From Spirodela intermedia (lineage: Eukaryota; Streptophyta; Magnoliopsida; Alismatales; Araceae), in the NCBI GenBank assembly GCA_902729315.2, contig LR746265.1:1185501-1249500 (forward strand): a DNA stretch of 64,000 nt. The letters are read 5' to 3'. The notes below the pieces were generated by a model. The model made no database searches and was not told the DNA's origin. It saw only the letters and a program-made list of their open reading frames with translations. Below are positions 37,901 through 50,800 of this stretch, in pieces (positions within the stretch are counted from its first letter, which is position 1; every line of letters begins with the position of its first letter). The position numbers and the translations under genes are program-made.

Positions 37901-40900
37901 AACCACGACGAACCCTGCCTGATCTTTGTTTTTCTCTGTTGGGTTAACTGGGGTCGTAATTCTGACACCGGAGCATTTATAAATCGATAGGTTTTTGTGA
38001 TCCATGCTTGATATTTTGGTAGTACTCTCAGGGAAAGTTTCTCGTCAAACACCCCCAGAATCTCCCACCTTAGGTGTAACTTTACGGATATAGTCTAACT
38101 ACGATGCATGGAACTTGGCGCTCTTCTCTGCGTCCGGTAGATCGCCCTGGGTTTGCTGCTGCTGATCATCTACAACTTCTCCGATCAAATTCTTACGAGC
38201 CGCGAGAGGCAGCAAGCCAAGTCCCGGGAGGCTGCGGCGAGAAGCGCAAGGGAAACTGCGCAGGCGCGGGAGAGGTGGAAGGCCGCGAAAGACATAGCGA
38301 AGAAGCATGCCGTCGGGCTGCAGACGCAGTTATCTCGCACGTTCTCCAGAAAAAGGTCCATGCGGCAAACAGAGCCGATGAAGATTTCCGGGTTGCACAG
38401 ATTTGGACAAGACGATTCTCCATTGCCGCCACCAATCCCAAGCTCAAGCTCGTCGTCGTCTCAGAACAGTAAGGAACCGAGCAAACTGACGAAAATGATG
38501 CGTTCGCTCGAGGATAACCCCGACGGCGACGAGGGTTTCAACCTGGAGATCGGAGACAAGAACATCAAGAAGAACATGCCGAAGGGGAAGCAGATGCACA
38601 CCCGCAGTCAGATCTTCAAGTACGCGTACGGACAGATCGAGAAGGAGAAGGCACTGCAGCAGCAGAACAAGAACCTGACCTTCTCCGGAGTCATTTCCAT
38701 GGCGACCGACACCGATATCAGGACCCGGCCGATGATCGAGATCGCCTTCAAGGATCTCACCCTCACTCTGAAGGGCAAGAAGAAGAACCTCATCAGGTGT
38801 GTGACGGGGAAGATAATGCCCGGCCGCGTCACCGCCGTTATGGGCCCCTCTGGCGCTGGGAAGACGACGTTTCTCAACGCGCTGGCTGGGAAGGCTACGG
38901 GTTGCGAGACGACGGGCTTGGTCCTCATCAATGGGAAGATCGAATCCATTCATTCCTACAAGAAGATAATCGGCTTTGTCCCACAGGATGACGTTGTGCA
39001 TGGGAACTTGACTGTGGAGGAGAACCTCTGGTTCAGCGCAAGATGTAGGTACGAGACATCCTGCAGCATCTACCATAGATCGTTTTCTCTGCTGCTTTTC
39101 TTCCCCCTACATGTTTGACCTGCTTTTGTCTGCGTTCTCAGGAGTTTATTCGATATATATATGCATATATATGTCCAAGTTCAAACTAATTTTGTTTCAT
39201 TAAATTATGATTAATTTACATCAGGCATTCATTGGATTGCCACCATGTTCACATCTGCCCATGATTTATTTTTTTAGATTTTACATTTACACGATTGCAG
39301 TGGAAAAAATTATCCATTGCTCTCATGAAGATGATTAAATTATGATTGATTTGGCAGTGGGTATTCATCAGAATTCGCATCTGAATGTGGTTTTTCAAAA
39401 AAAGTTCAAATCCATACGACTGCAAAAAAGAAAAAGAAGAACTATTGCTCCCTTGAATCTACTTTCTCAGCTAGCTTTTATTCCTACTGTACTGACTGAT
39501 TGTTTCCTCCTGGTTGACATCTTGTTCTCGTAGACTTCCTGATGACTTGTCCAAGGCTGATAAAGTCTTGGTCGTTGAGAGAGTGATCGAGTCACTTGGG
39601 CTTCAACCGGTGAGGGATTCCCTGGTTGGGACGGTGGAGAAGCGGGGGATATCAGGGGGTCAGAGGAAGCGTGTAAACGTCGGATTGGAGATGGTGATGG
39701 AGCCCTCCTTGCTGATCCTCGACGAACCGACCTCTGGCTTGGACAGCGCCTCCTCCCAGCTGCTTCTGAGAGCTCTTCGCCGTGAGGCCCTCGAAGGAGT
39801 AAACATCATCATGGTGGTTCACCAACCCAGGTATCTATGGTGCAACCACTGAATGAGTGACTATCATTAATCCCCATGAAAATCATTCATGCGTCTATGA
39901 GATGATCAGAAAATTTTCGACTTCACCAGATATAACTTGTTTTCTTTTCTCAAACGATGTCACAAAGCATACTCTTTTACTTCTTTTCGCAAAACGTGAT
40001 TCTTTTCCTCAGCTACACCTTGTTCAAGATGTTCGATGATCTGATACTCCTGGCCAAGGGAGGCCTCACCGTGTACCATGGCTCGGTTAAGAAAGTCGAA
40101 GAGTACTTTTCGAGTCTTGGAATCAGCGTTCCCGAGCGAGTCAACCCGCCCGACCACTTCATCGACATCTTGGAGGGCATAGTAAGGCCCAGCACGAGTT
40201 CTGGCATCAACTATAAGCAGCTTCCTCTCAAATGGATGCAGCACAACGGCTATGATATTCCCTCAGACATGCTCCATAATGCCGCCGACGGACTGGCAAG
40301 GGGCGGAAGCTTGGGCAACGCATCAGATTCAGTGCCATCAATCGCTGGGGAGTTGTGGGGCGATGTCAAGTGCATAGTGGAGCTGAAGCGAGATAATATA
40401 GAGCATAATTTCTCAAGATCTCACGATCTGTCGAACCGCAGGACCCCTGGAATTTTTCGGCAGTACAGATACTTCCTCGGAAGGTGCACATAAAAGTTGA
40501 ACCTTTTCATGGGTATATCCTAATTTAGAAAAGAATCCTGTATGATTTTACTAAAACCATGCAATCGGGTGTCGATTTTTGTATCAACAGGGTTGGAAAG
40601 CAGCGCCTGCGAGAAGCGAGAATACAGTTTGTTGATTTCCTGATTTTATGCCTGGCTGGGGTGTGCTTGGGGACACTGGCCAAGGTGAATGACGAGACAT
40701 TTGGGGCGCTCGGTTATACATACACCGTCATCGCCGTCTGTAAGTTCAGCCATCTCTCTAAAGTCGGCCGCCCTGTGAAAATTTCTGATTGACGTGTGAT
40801 GGTGCGATTAGCTGGGCTAGACATGAATGTAGTCTTATTTTTTTAGCACTCGGCGTTCATTATGGTTTTGTTTTCAAATAAATAAATAATTTTGGTGATG

Positions 40901-42225
40901 AATTAAAACAGGTTAGGCTGGGATATTGCCAAGAAAATTTAATGTCAATCAATTAAAACAAGCTAATTGACGAGAAAAAGCTAATTTTTATCAGCATTTT
41001 GCTCTCATCTTAGATCTGAATGCTTTGGACTGTATTTGGATAATTTATCCATAGGCGTTGACGATCCTTGCCATGCATTCCACTAAAGACCTGTCGATCT
41101 ATGGTGTGTTCTTGGATAATGTGGGAACGACCATCCACGGTTGCTCCATTACATTCATCTGTATGTAACTTGGTCCACAGTGGAACTTATTCTTGAGGTT
41201 GTCATGCTTGCTGCACCATTTCCTCAAGAAGAAGTGGCCAATTGGTTCCTATTCTATTATCGGATGTATAAGTGCAACTTATGAGATTACTTACACTATA
41301 ATATGGTCACATTTTTATTTATTTTTCTGCAGCTCTTCTATGCAAAATCGGAGCGTTGAGGTCTTTTTCACTTGAAAAGTTGCATTACTGGCGGGAGAGC
41401 GCCTCTGGAATGAGTTCACTGGCCTACTTTCTGTCAAAAGACACAATAGATCACTTCAATACGCTCATCAAGCCTATAGTTTATCTCTCCATGTTCTATT
41501 TCTTCAACAACCCTAGGTCTTCAATCACCGATAACTACATCATTTTGGTCGCCCTCGTCTACTGTGTTACTGGCATTGCATATACTTTCGCCCTTTTTTT
41601 CCAACCGGGCTCTGCCCAGCTGGTGGGTACAACTCTCCGGAACTTGGTAGACTTGACGCAACTTGTTCTACCCATTAACACCATGTCATCTGATCCTTGC
41701 AGTGGTCTGTGCTTCTTCCCATAGTTCTGACTCTGATAGCCACTCAACAGCAAACTTTGAGCATAGGAATGCTGGCTAACTTATGTTACCCAAAATGGGC
41801 ACTGGAGGCCTTTGTCATATCAAATGCTCAAAGGTATGCATGCAGCTAATTCACATTATTTTTTTATTTTTTTATAATCACGCGTCTTTAGTTGTTATGG
41901 TCAGTGTGAGACTGTTCTTAGAACTCTTCCCCATTCACATGCAACTCTATTTCTGGACTTTTTGTCTCATGGACAACGACCCTGAAATCATGTTGAAATA
42001 TTGCAGCATCTTTCTAAATGGGGATTGATCTGAGAATCATAACATCTGTAATTGGTTCCTGTTCGCAGGTATTCTGGAGTGTGGCTCGTAACTCGGTGTG
42101 GTTCTCTTCTCAAGAGCAACTATGACATCAGTGATTGGGCTCTCTGCATATTTATCCTCATTGCTTATGGGGTGGTCTTCCGTTTCCTGGCCTTCTTCTG
42201 TATGGTCACCTTCCAAAAGAAATAA
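34941..42225 (+). CDS. ABCG28-like: ABC transporter G family half-size member (ABCG24/28 clade)
   Basis: Exporter with an N-terminal luminal domain, one nucleotide-binding domain and a C-terminal membrane domain; Arabidopsis ABCG28 acts at pollen tube tips. Exons: 34941-35203, 35303-35379, 36090-36359, 36739-36802, 36893-37039, 37319-37353, 37782-37855, 38141-39048, 39534-39830, 40013-40483, 40591-40739, 41333-41622, 41703-41833, 42069-42225. All phases agree: 1110 residues, the usual length. A signal peptide ([19 protein letters not shown]) leads to a Cys-rich domain ([20 protein letters not shown]) and a helix ([16 protein letters not shown]). The basic linker has [18 protein letters not shown]. 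Walker A is GPSGAGKTT, the signature is [10 protein letters not shown] and Walker B is [13 protein letters not shown]. The membrane domain includes [20 protein letters not shown] and ends FQKK. The alternative start at 34968 would give [10 protein letters not shown]. Confidence 0.95.
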
Positions 42226-42329
42226 GACTATTTTAGATGTTGGCCATCGTCTTTCCCTCCCTTTGGAAAGCTTTTCAATACTCCCTGTGTCTACCATAGT
42301 CAGTGGCCTATATGCACTGGATTATACTT

Positions 42330-42433
42330 ACTAGATAGGACCTTGTTCTCTGGAAATCTCTGCATGATGTAATTTTTTTTTGTGTACCTGTACCCACATT
42401 TTTTATGGTCTTCAACGCCTGAAATTGGAATTG

Positions 42434-42488
<55 letters not shown>

Positions 42489-42585
42489 ACTAGATAGAAC
42501 CTTGTTCTCTGGAAATCTCTGCATGATGTAAAAAAAATTTGTATACCACATTTTTTATGGTCTTCAACGCCTGAAATTGGAATTG

Positions 42586-42640
<55 letters not shown>

Positions 42641-42705
42641 ACTAGATAGAACCTTGTTCTCTGGAAATTTCTGCATGATGTAAAAAAAATTTGTGTACCT
42701 TATTT

Positions 42706-42750
<45 letters not shown>
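42330..42750 (+). repeat. Three-copy minisatellite with embedded (CT)n, 3' of the ABCG gene
   Basis: Copies start at 42330, 42489 and 42641 (periods 159 and 152). Each has ACTAGATAG-ACCTTGTTCTC, GGAAATCTCTGCATGATGTA, and, in the first two, the ATTTTTTATGGTCTTCAACG and GAAATTGGAATTGGGTCTCT blocks leading into (CT)n (42436-42485 and 42588-42637). Copy 3 diverges after the poly-A/T stretch and enters (CT)n at 42708-42749 through TTATTTGAT instead. The first copy starts 105 bases after the ABCG stop codon, so it probably lies in the transcript's 3' UTR. Confidence 0.9.
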
Positions 42751-42752
<2 letters not shown>

Positions 42753-44120
42753 GACTGAAGGATTGAGGTATGGATGATAAATTGAATAAATGGTTGGCTC
42801 TCCTACTTTCAAACAGATATCTTCCAGTTCCAAGTGAGTGGATAGAATCAAGATATGCCCATGCCTACTGTGATTTATCCATCCGCTGTAGGTGGGGTGG
42901 GGTTGGGGGAGAGGCTGTGCTGGATTTCAAAGGCCTCATTTTCTAAAAATTGGTGGGGTAAGGTTTTTTCTTTGGATAGGACTGAAGCTTTTTAATGAGG
43001 TCTTTCAATCATGCCATGTAAACAGACTAATTAATATTCACGAAATAAGGCATGCTTAAGAAGGAACACACATCTAGGTGTGTGGGGCAGCCCGGTTTTG
43101 CCCTACTTAACTCCGATATCATCATTTTGATACTGAATACTGATCAAGAGTGTCGTCAGAATTTCTCCCTTTTTCTGAAGACTTCTGGAATGGTTGTCAA
43201 AATGATGATATCAAGATTGGGCAGAATGGGTGAACAAAACCAAAGAAGAAGAAGAGAGAAGATGATGCAATAAGAAGAGAACTGAAATCTAAAGGTGGTA
43301 TAGATCTTACTCCAAAGGACTTCACTGGCCATAGGACCTGGAACTTTGAGAATTTATTCATGAGTATTAATATACCTTGTCTTCCAAAAGTGAATCCCTG
43401 CAAGTCAAAGAATGGTAGAGTTATAAATAAGTAAAAATAAATAAATCATTGCTTGATTAATGGACTTGGGTAATTCCAGTCCTGACAAAGGATTCAATCA
43501 TTCCAAATCATGAACTATGTCGTAGAAAAACATGTCATTTTTACGATTGGCATTGAAATAAATACAAGAAAAAAAAAAAGAAAACCTCGAATTGAGATAA
43601 ATCAAAAATTGAGAATTTAGGGGCACTGATATCAAGATATCCTGTGCTCGGGCCCCTTCATTGAATTTTTGTGACAATTGAATGTTGAAACCTCCTCAAG
43701 AAGCAAATTTGATGAGAAAACACAAACACTAACGCAAAACAATGGACAAAGGATATCAAGTAGCGGCTCAGCTCTTCAACTATAAATAGAAAACCTCAAG
43801 ACTGAAAACTATGTAACCTAGAAAACGAAAGATAATTCTCCGTCAAATCTGAAGCCAACAGAGAGCTGGAGGGAAAAAAGTATGTCTTTAATCAAAATCA
43901 GAAAAAATATTTGAATCCTTCTGGTACTAAATCAAAATCAGAAAAAAGTATGTCACAAAATATGAAATCATCACAGTAATTACAGCTTCTGTTGACCTCG
44001 TTTCCCTTTCCGGTTGAAGGTTTTAAAACCACCCTGCAGCGAAGTTGCTTCAGCAGGAACATATTCGGGTCCTAAGAACAGTGGCATCAAGGTCCACAAA
44101 AAAAAAAAAAAGTCGATACT
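42751..44120. other. Intergenic region between convergent ABCG and PU1 genes
   Basis: AT-rich, nothing coding recognised. The two genes converge here, so both 3' UTRs and polyadenylation sites probably lie within it. Confidence 0.4.
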
Positions 44121-47100
44121 TCATCCAGAACAGGTATTTCTATCACGGGCTTCAACAAAGACGGCTGTCGTTTGGCGAGGGATAACGAAGGAGCCTGATG
44201 ATGGTTCATATGAAGATGTTCTGGTCAGGCCATCTCCTGAAGTCAACTGCATGAAAGGCCCAATTAAGATTCAACATAACGCTGATTGAATCCTCCCTAT
44301 AACGCTGATTGTTGCGGGAGATATTCAGTGCCAATGAATAATAACATACCTGCACTGGATGCAATAGAAGACTTCTTTTTCTCAGTGCTGGGATCGAAAA
44401 TGACACTTCAGCTGGACGGGCATTGAAGATGATGGTGATAAAAGAATAACTGCACCGTCAGGTAAAATAGAGTTAAAGACGGCATATTTCTTTACTGATG
44501 AAATTAAATGGAAGAAAAGTATTGATTATGGTTGACTGACACAGGGTCTAATTGGGCTATGCCAGGCTGGTCTTCGTGCCCATCTTCAATGCTCATAATG
44601 ATGACACCGGGAATCCAAGAAGGGCCAGTATTGTGGAACCGCAGCCTCTCCTAATAACAGATGCGTCATCAAATTAGCACAGGCGTCCCACCAACTATGA
44701 TTTTCACGTCCAGGACAAAAACTGCAGACAAGTGCCCATATGGCTACATCTAGGTGCCATTCTCAAGCAAGCGAATTCCAAAGAAATTCATTAATTCTAG
44801 AAGAGCATAAGCAATGACTTTGAAATTCCTTTAGAAATCGAGAACAAATATGTTGACCAGATTTCCAAGAAATATCCAGCATTATTTTTCATTTTTCTTC
44901 AAACGGGCCCAGGGGAGGGGGGGGGGGGGGGGGCAACTTTTTAATCCTTAGATGGAAGAGTGAAACAACTTCTATTGCTCGAAAGTCAAAAGCAGTATAA
45001 TCTTTGATAGATGGTAAAATTTTGACAAGGAAAACTTAGGTGTCTGCCAATAATCCTATTTTGAGTTATTACTTTGGACGTTTCCAAAATAAATTCATTT
45101 CTTACCTGGATAGCATTGGCTGTCCTCAAACGGAAAAGTGGTGAAGAGTACCTAATCTTTAAAAGATTCTTGAAATTTTCTACTGCAGCAAGAATATGTT
45201 CTTTCTGTGGCTTGAAGGAAGGATTTGCCAATCGCGGCTTAATTCTGAAAAATTAAAGATTCACAGGTAATCAAAAACTGGCTTTGACTTAAAAAGTATA
45301 TCTAATAATCGTGTCCAACACCGAATACAGCTTTTATCCTGGACAAAAATGAATGAATTATAAGCAAAAGAATAAGCATTTACAACGGCCAGTTCTTCTC
45401 ATTCTTTGCTTTAGGAGGAAGTCCTATCCCCCAGTTGTTAGATTCATAAGTGAAATCCAGCCTGAAAAATACGAAAAAAGCACCATAAAATGTGAAAGAA
45501 TAAGTTAAGGAAGTATCTTGGACATAAACGCGATAAGAATTTATAATTCTCACTAAAGTTTTTTCAGAATATGTCTATCCATGTTGAATTATAAAGTAGC
45601 TACCGAGATAGTTTTTGCTATACTCCCAACAATTCCAAGCATGGGGGAAAAACATCAGAATTCTCAAGGATAAAAAGGCCATACTTATTGAACCAATCTC
45701 CAGAGTTGTATGAATCTCGATCAAGTGATTTTGACCTCAAAATCTCATCACCAGCATGGAAAAAAGGTATTCCCTGAGACAAAAAAAAAACGATGGTCAC
45801 GCTCAAGAAAAGTGTATCACACCAATCCAATGAATATTTCAATATGGCAGTCACATCGTCTGTCCCCTGAAAAGGAAAGAGGGGCATTTTTTTCTCTGTT
45901 GAGAGAATTTTGTATTCAATAACATTAATGCTCCTAAAATAGACTCTGTTTGAGCCTAACACATTCCAAGACACATGCATGTTATTGTCAACACGGCTGT
46001 AACTCCATTTCATTTATTCAGAGAGAAATGGAAAGCCCATGGGATTACTGCAATACCTTTATTGTGCACAAGATATAATTTCCTCATGAGCGGTACTGCT
46101 ACAGCACTAAAATAGGATCGGCAATGTATCAAAGGTGAAGTATGATCTATCTTGATGGCAAATGAGACCCAGAGAGATTGCAGTCTTTTTATGTATTTAA
46201 TTAAAAATTAAAAAAATATCCTTTTGTTCCTCGAAAATACTATGTTAATGCACGTCAAGAATTGTGCACTCCATTTATTCATGAGCTCACATGTTTAAAA
46301 TTTTCTTCCACAAGAAAAATGTTTTCAGTTCTCGTGACGATTAAGACTTCTTCACATTGCTATATTCTTGGAGCTTCTAGGAGTCTATTCTGCAAAAGTG
46401 GAGTTACTGTAAGGCGATTAAAAGTTTTATGGTCAGCAGAGAACATTTTAAAAATATAGAATCGTGACAGACAACGAAAACAGGAGAAGGAAAGACAACC
46501 TGAGAGAGTGCAATTAAACTTGTTGCTAAGTGGTTTAACCTGCATCTTTCATCCAAAGACATTTTCTCGGAAGTCTGCTTAAGAAAAAAGAACGAAAAAG
46601 ATTTGATTAATAAAGACACTTCATAAGATTCTATGTTCAATTATTCTGAAATTTGGGCACATACCTTCAAGCTGACAATGTCAAATAATGTCTCATTATC
46701 ATGAGCAGAAACGTAATTAACCTGGAAAAGGTTGAGAATTTAGATGTTATGTCGATCAAATTGCCTCACAGGTTTTACAAAAAGAACTAAAACGAAGATG
46801 TCTAAGGCAGGGACCCCCTGAAATGTCATTTTTCCAAACATTGACTTTAGAAACGTTACATCACAAATACAATTTTGAAAGAAAGAGACAGTTCCGTGAC
46901 AATAGAAAGCGAATGCATGCACTGACAGATGATAGCTTCTGGACAAAATGATTAGTGCGAAAGTTTTTATTCTTACGGTCTCTGTGGGGCGTGAAGCATA
47001 TGCAACTGGCGTCCTGTCATGCGTCAGTACTTCAGAACCTTTGATCTGGAAAAATGAAAAATGATAATTATTAAAAAAATTAACAAGAGGCTCTTCTCTG

Positions 47101-47769
47101 GAATGAAACAGCACAATCATAAAGAGGGAATAATAAGAGAAACAAAGAAAAAATAAAGACTGTGTCATGCTAGTTTCATCCACTGTACACAAAATTAGAA
47201 TAATCGATTATGATTGCAATTTTCTAAAGAAAAAAATATGAGAAAACTGAGATTTCAGATGACCAAAACAGGCATCCCCGAAATGGACAATCAGGACTCA
47301 AAAAGATAATCAAAGTCTACCCAGACAGTCTTGAAGGGTACTATACATTGCAGAGCTTCTCATCTTCCCTCTGGTAAAACTGCTGCCCCATCGACTGGAG
47401 CTACGCATTGAAGGCACACCAGAAAAATCCCTGACTTCTTGGAAGAGATGGCTGCTGCTTAAGGTTGGCACGAAAAGTTTTCTCCTTTCATATGATAGTC
47501 TCTTGGTTGTGACCCAGCAGTCTCCTTTTATATTGATGAGAACTATTACTGTTCACGGGTTTAGTATTCACATCTGAACAGTCGTTCAAAAAATAATTTA
47601 TCATATTTTCCTTCGTCACCTAAGAAATGGGGTCAAAAATGCCTTTTGCTACGTTTCTTATTAAGTGTTAATAGAAGAAGAAGGGGGCTGCACTGGATTG
47701 AGATTTTTTCTCCTCAGCCTCACCTTAGGGTTTCATCTAAAGGTGCTGAGCATCATCTCCCCCCCCCTC

Positions 47770-47807
<38 letters not shown>

Positions 47808-50800
47808 GTTTCTTCACATGATTAGAGCAAAAAGAGCTTGAGATAATTATGCAGAGATTAGGCCTTCAAATTTTCCAGGAGTCCAAGGCATATAAAGAGA
47901 TAAACAACACTTCTCCAAGCCCAACGAGAGATAACCTAGAACATTTTACTGCGTGTACAACTAGAACGAGCTCATATTTGTGTCCTCTACAGTTTTTCTA
48001 TATTGAATGAGGTATCTAACCTCCATGTTTGTGCCCCTTTTCCCATGTTCAACCTTTCTCCTATTATCCGTCATCTTTTACTTTCTGTCTTGAAGTGTTG
48101 TGTGAAGGAGAAAGATAAGAAGCATCAAGGGACAAAGATTACTGTTAACTTATTGAGGTCATGCATAGGTTGTGCACCCCAGAGAACTGACAAAGAGACG
48201 GCCTAATCTCGTTTGATACATCGGTGTGAATTACAACCATACATATCTTCTTGGCAAGGTGAGGGAATGACGCATATATCGACAGAGACTACCACTCCTT
48301 ACATGCGAACGATCTCCTATATGGGAAATGAAAACTAAAGAACAGCATAACAATGATAATAAAATACCATAGTGACAAATTATCAAGTTCATGTGTCAAG
48401 GATGGTTTAACTACAGCATTATTTTCCGACTATTTTTCAAAATGGAGCTCATATTCATTGTAGGTCCAACAATCTAAATTCTATGGAAAGAACAAAAAAA
48501 TACAGATTGAGAGATTTCTGATCCACGTCAATTATCTGTATCATCTCACTGGTTAAGTTTTTAAGTGAGTGACTTATATATGGCAAACTAGAATTCGTGG
48601 GCAGTAAAATTGATAATGATGTTAGATGATCGACATGCCAACATACACAAAATGAAATACATCAAGATCGTCAACACGTACCGATTCTCCTAAATGTGAA
48701 GTGAACACAAAGTCTTTCAAATTAGCAGCCAGTCCTGCCTGAATTGAAGATAACACAAAATAGTCAAATTCAAGTAAAATAGTAGAGTGCAGATGAAACG
48801 ATGAAAAATTAAGAATATCAAAGCTATAAAACAATATAAATAGGAAAGAAATTGTAGAGTATTTTTCACGAGTTAACTATTAACCATTATTGGGGTACAT
48901 AAAAGTTTGATCATTTTCAAAGAGGATAATAATTCACGAAATATCAATGCCAACACTAAAAGAGATAAACGGGTATATATACATGCACACAACCGGAATT
49001 ATCATTTTTCTATCATTAATAAAACGTGGTTCTGACTACATAGAGGAAAAGCAGAAATAAAATTGTCAACAACGTATGTTTTCGGTTCACTTGGTGCACC
49101 ACATTGATATTATGACTCGACTTGCCTGAATGTAGTCCAGTGATGCTGCCAGCATAGCATCTGTGATAGACTTATCACCATGGTCATGGCCATTAGGCTG
49201 TGGACAAAGCATGGTACTTATATCAATTATCGGGATAGGATCTTATATAGCAGTTGGAAAACAAAATATTCATTCTAAAAAAATTATCTAAAAATCGAAA
49301 AAAAAAATTGAATAATTATGTGAAATCTTGTCACACCTGTAGTCTCCTGAATTATTTCCAAAAAATGTTTGTCTGAAAGGATCAAGACTAAAGTGTATGC
49401 TTAATTGCCTTGGGAGATATTCTTGAACCGAAAATTTCGCGTCATTCTCAAGTTTTTGGCAAACTCGTATCCAACATTGTTATATCAAACCTTCCAGCAA
49501 ATTTGTCAAATTATTTCTTACATGTTAGGTTTTCTAAGCAACAAGCTTCCTTCAACTGCAAATGTAAGTGCATTTGAAGATCAGGGCTTCAAGATATCCT
49601 CCATATCCACCCATTGCTAAATCGTCATTCCTTCAGGACAACAAAATCAATATGCATGAACCATTTAATTGATAAAACAACCCTTGTTGCATCAGTTTGT
49701 GAAATAGGTGGATAGACTGTCAGATTAATGAGGAAGAACCGATTTGGAATTTGATAATTGAGAAGCCGCAAAAATATAAACTGTTCTGAAGATAGCGGAT
49801 AGGGGAATCTTTTATGGTTTTCTGACAGATTTCATAGGCAAACAAAGTAATACTCTCAGAGAAGCCTGAAGTTGAATTGTTAGCTTTTGAACGAAGGGGC
49901 CTTTATTGACAGAGAAAACCCAAGAATATACCACGGCACAACCAGAATGCGAAGCAAAAATTAGATAAAAGATGTCCACCACAATTAAATGAAGCGATTC
50001 AATTCTTACAACAGTAAATCAATAAGAAATATTAACCTGCAAAGAAAGACCAGTTACAAAACCTTGTTGAAGAGGATGGCCAAATGGGGAGCCACCAAGT
50101 ATTGAATCTCGTATCCGATCATTGAAACTGATCATTTCGTAAATAAGGGAGTGACATAAGTTTAAATTGTTATTTCTAAAAGAAAAAAAATCACAGGCAC
50201 CTAAACATCAACAGAAACTAAAGGCATGGTCGGTGACCAATTGCTCACAAATATATTTTCCTCAAGAAAGAAAGCAATAAAGAATGTCTAGATAGAACAT
50301 GAATGTTCACTGGCAAATCATTTGCTCTTTCTCTCTAGATGAAAATTTCAGCGGTGATTTCACATGAGGATAGATGACGCATCCAATGAACTGATGTGAG
50401 GTATTTGATTGTATCCTAAAATTACTAACATCTTTTCCCATTTTACAACATAAAGTTGCAAGCTGTAATTTAAAACTTTAAAAAAGGGAGCGGGAGTGCA
50501 CACAGACAACTGATGCAAGAGAGTTGTCAACCAGCAGAATCATCAAAGACGCTTCAAATGCAATTGGGTTGGTTGGGGACAGCAACACTATGAGGAGCTA
50601 ATGTGTGATTACAGGAAGATCTCAAAACAGTTGATGCATTACAAAGATTAATTTTCCATATAGCCATTTCTCAAAATTTCTCGAAATTTAAGTGCAGACC
50701 CATGATAAAAGATAAGCTGTTTGTCTTTCAGGAAAATATTTGTTTCACCATGCCTAATGGTTTAATTCGTTTCATACACAAAATTGATGATGAGTTCTTA

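Noticed and set aside
41053-41160. Exon-like stretch in ABCG intron 11 with an acceptor-like ttatccatag and GC-richer sequence
   Set aside because: Inclusion gives a stop in the spliced frame (after the codons for [10 protein letters not shown]), and the flanking exons join perfectly in phase and by similarity (TVIAV|SLLCKIG) without it.
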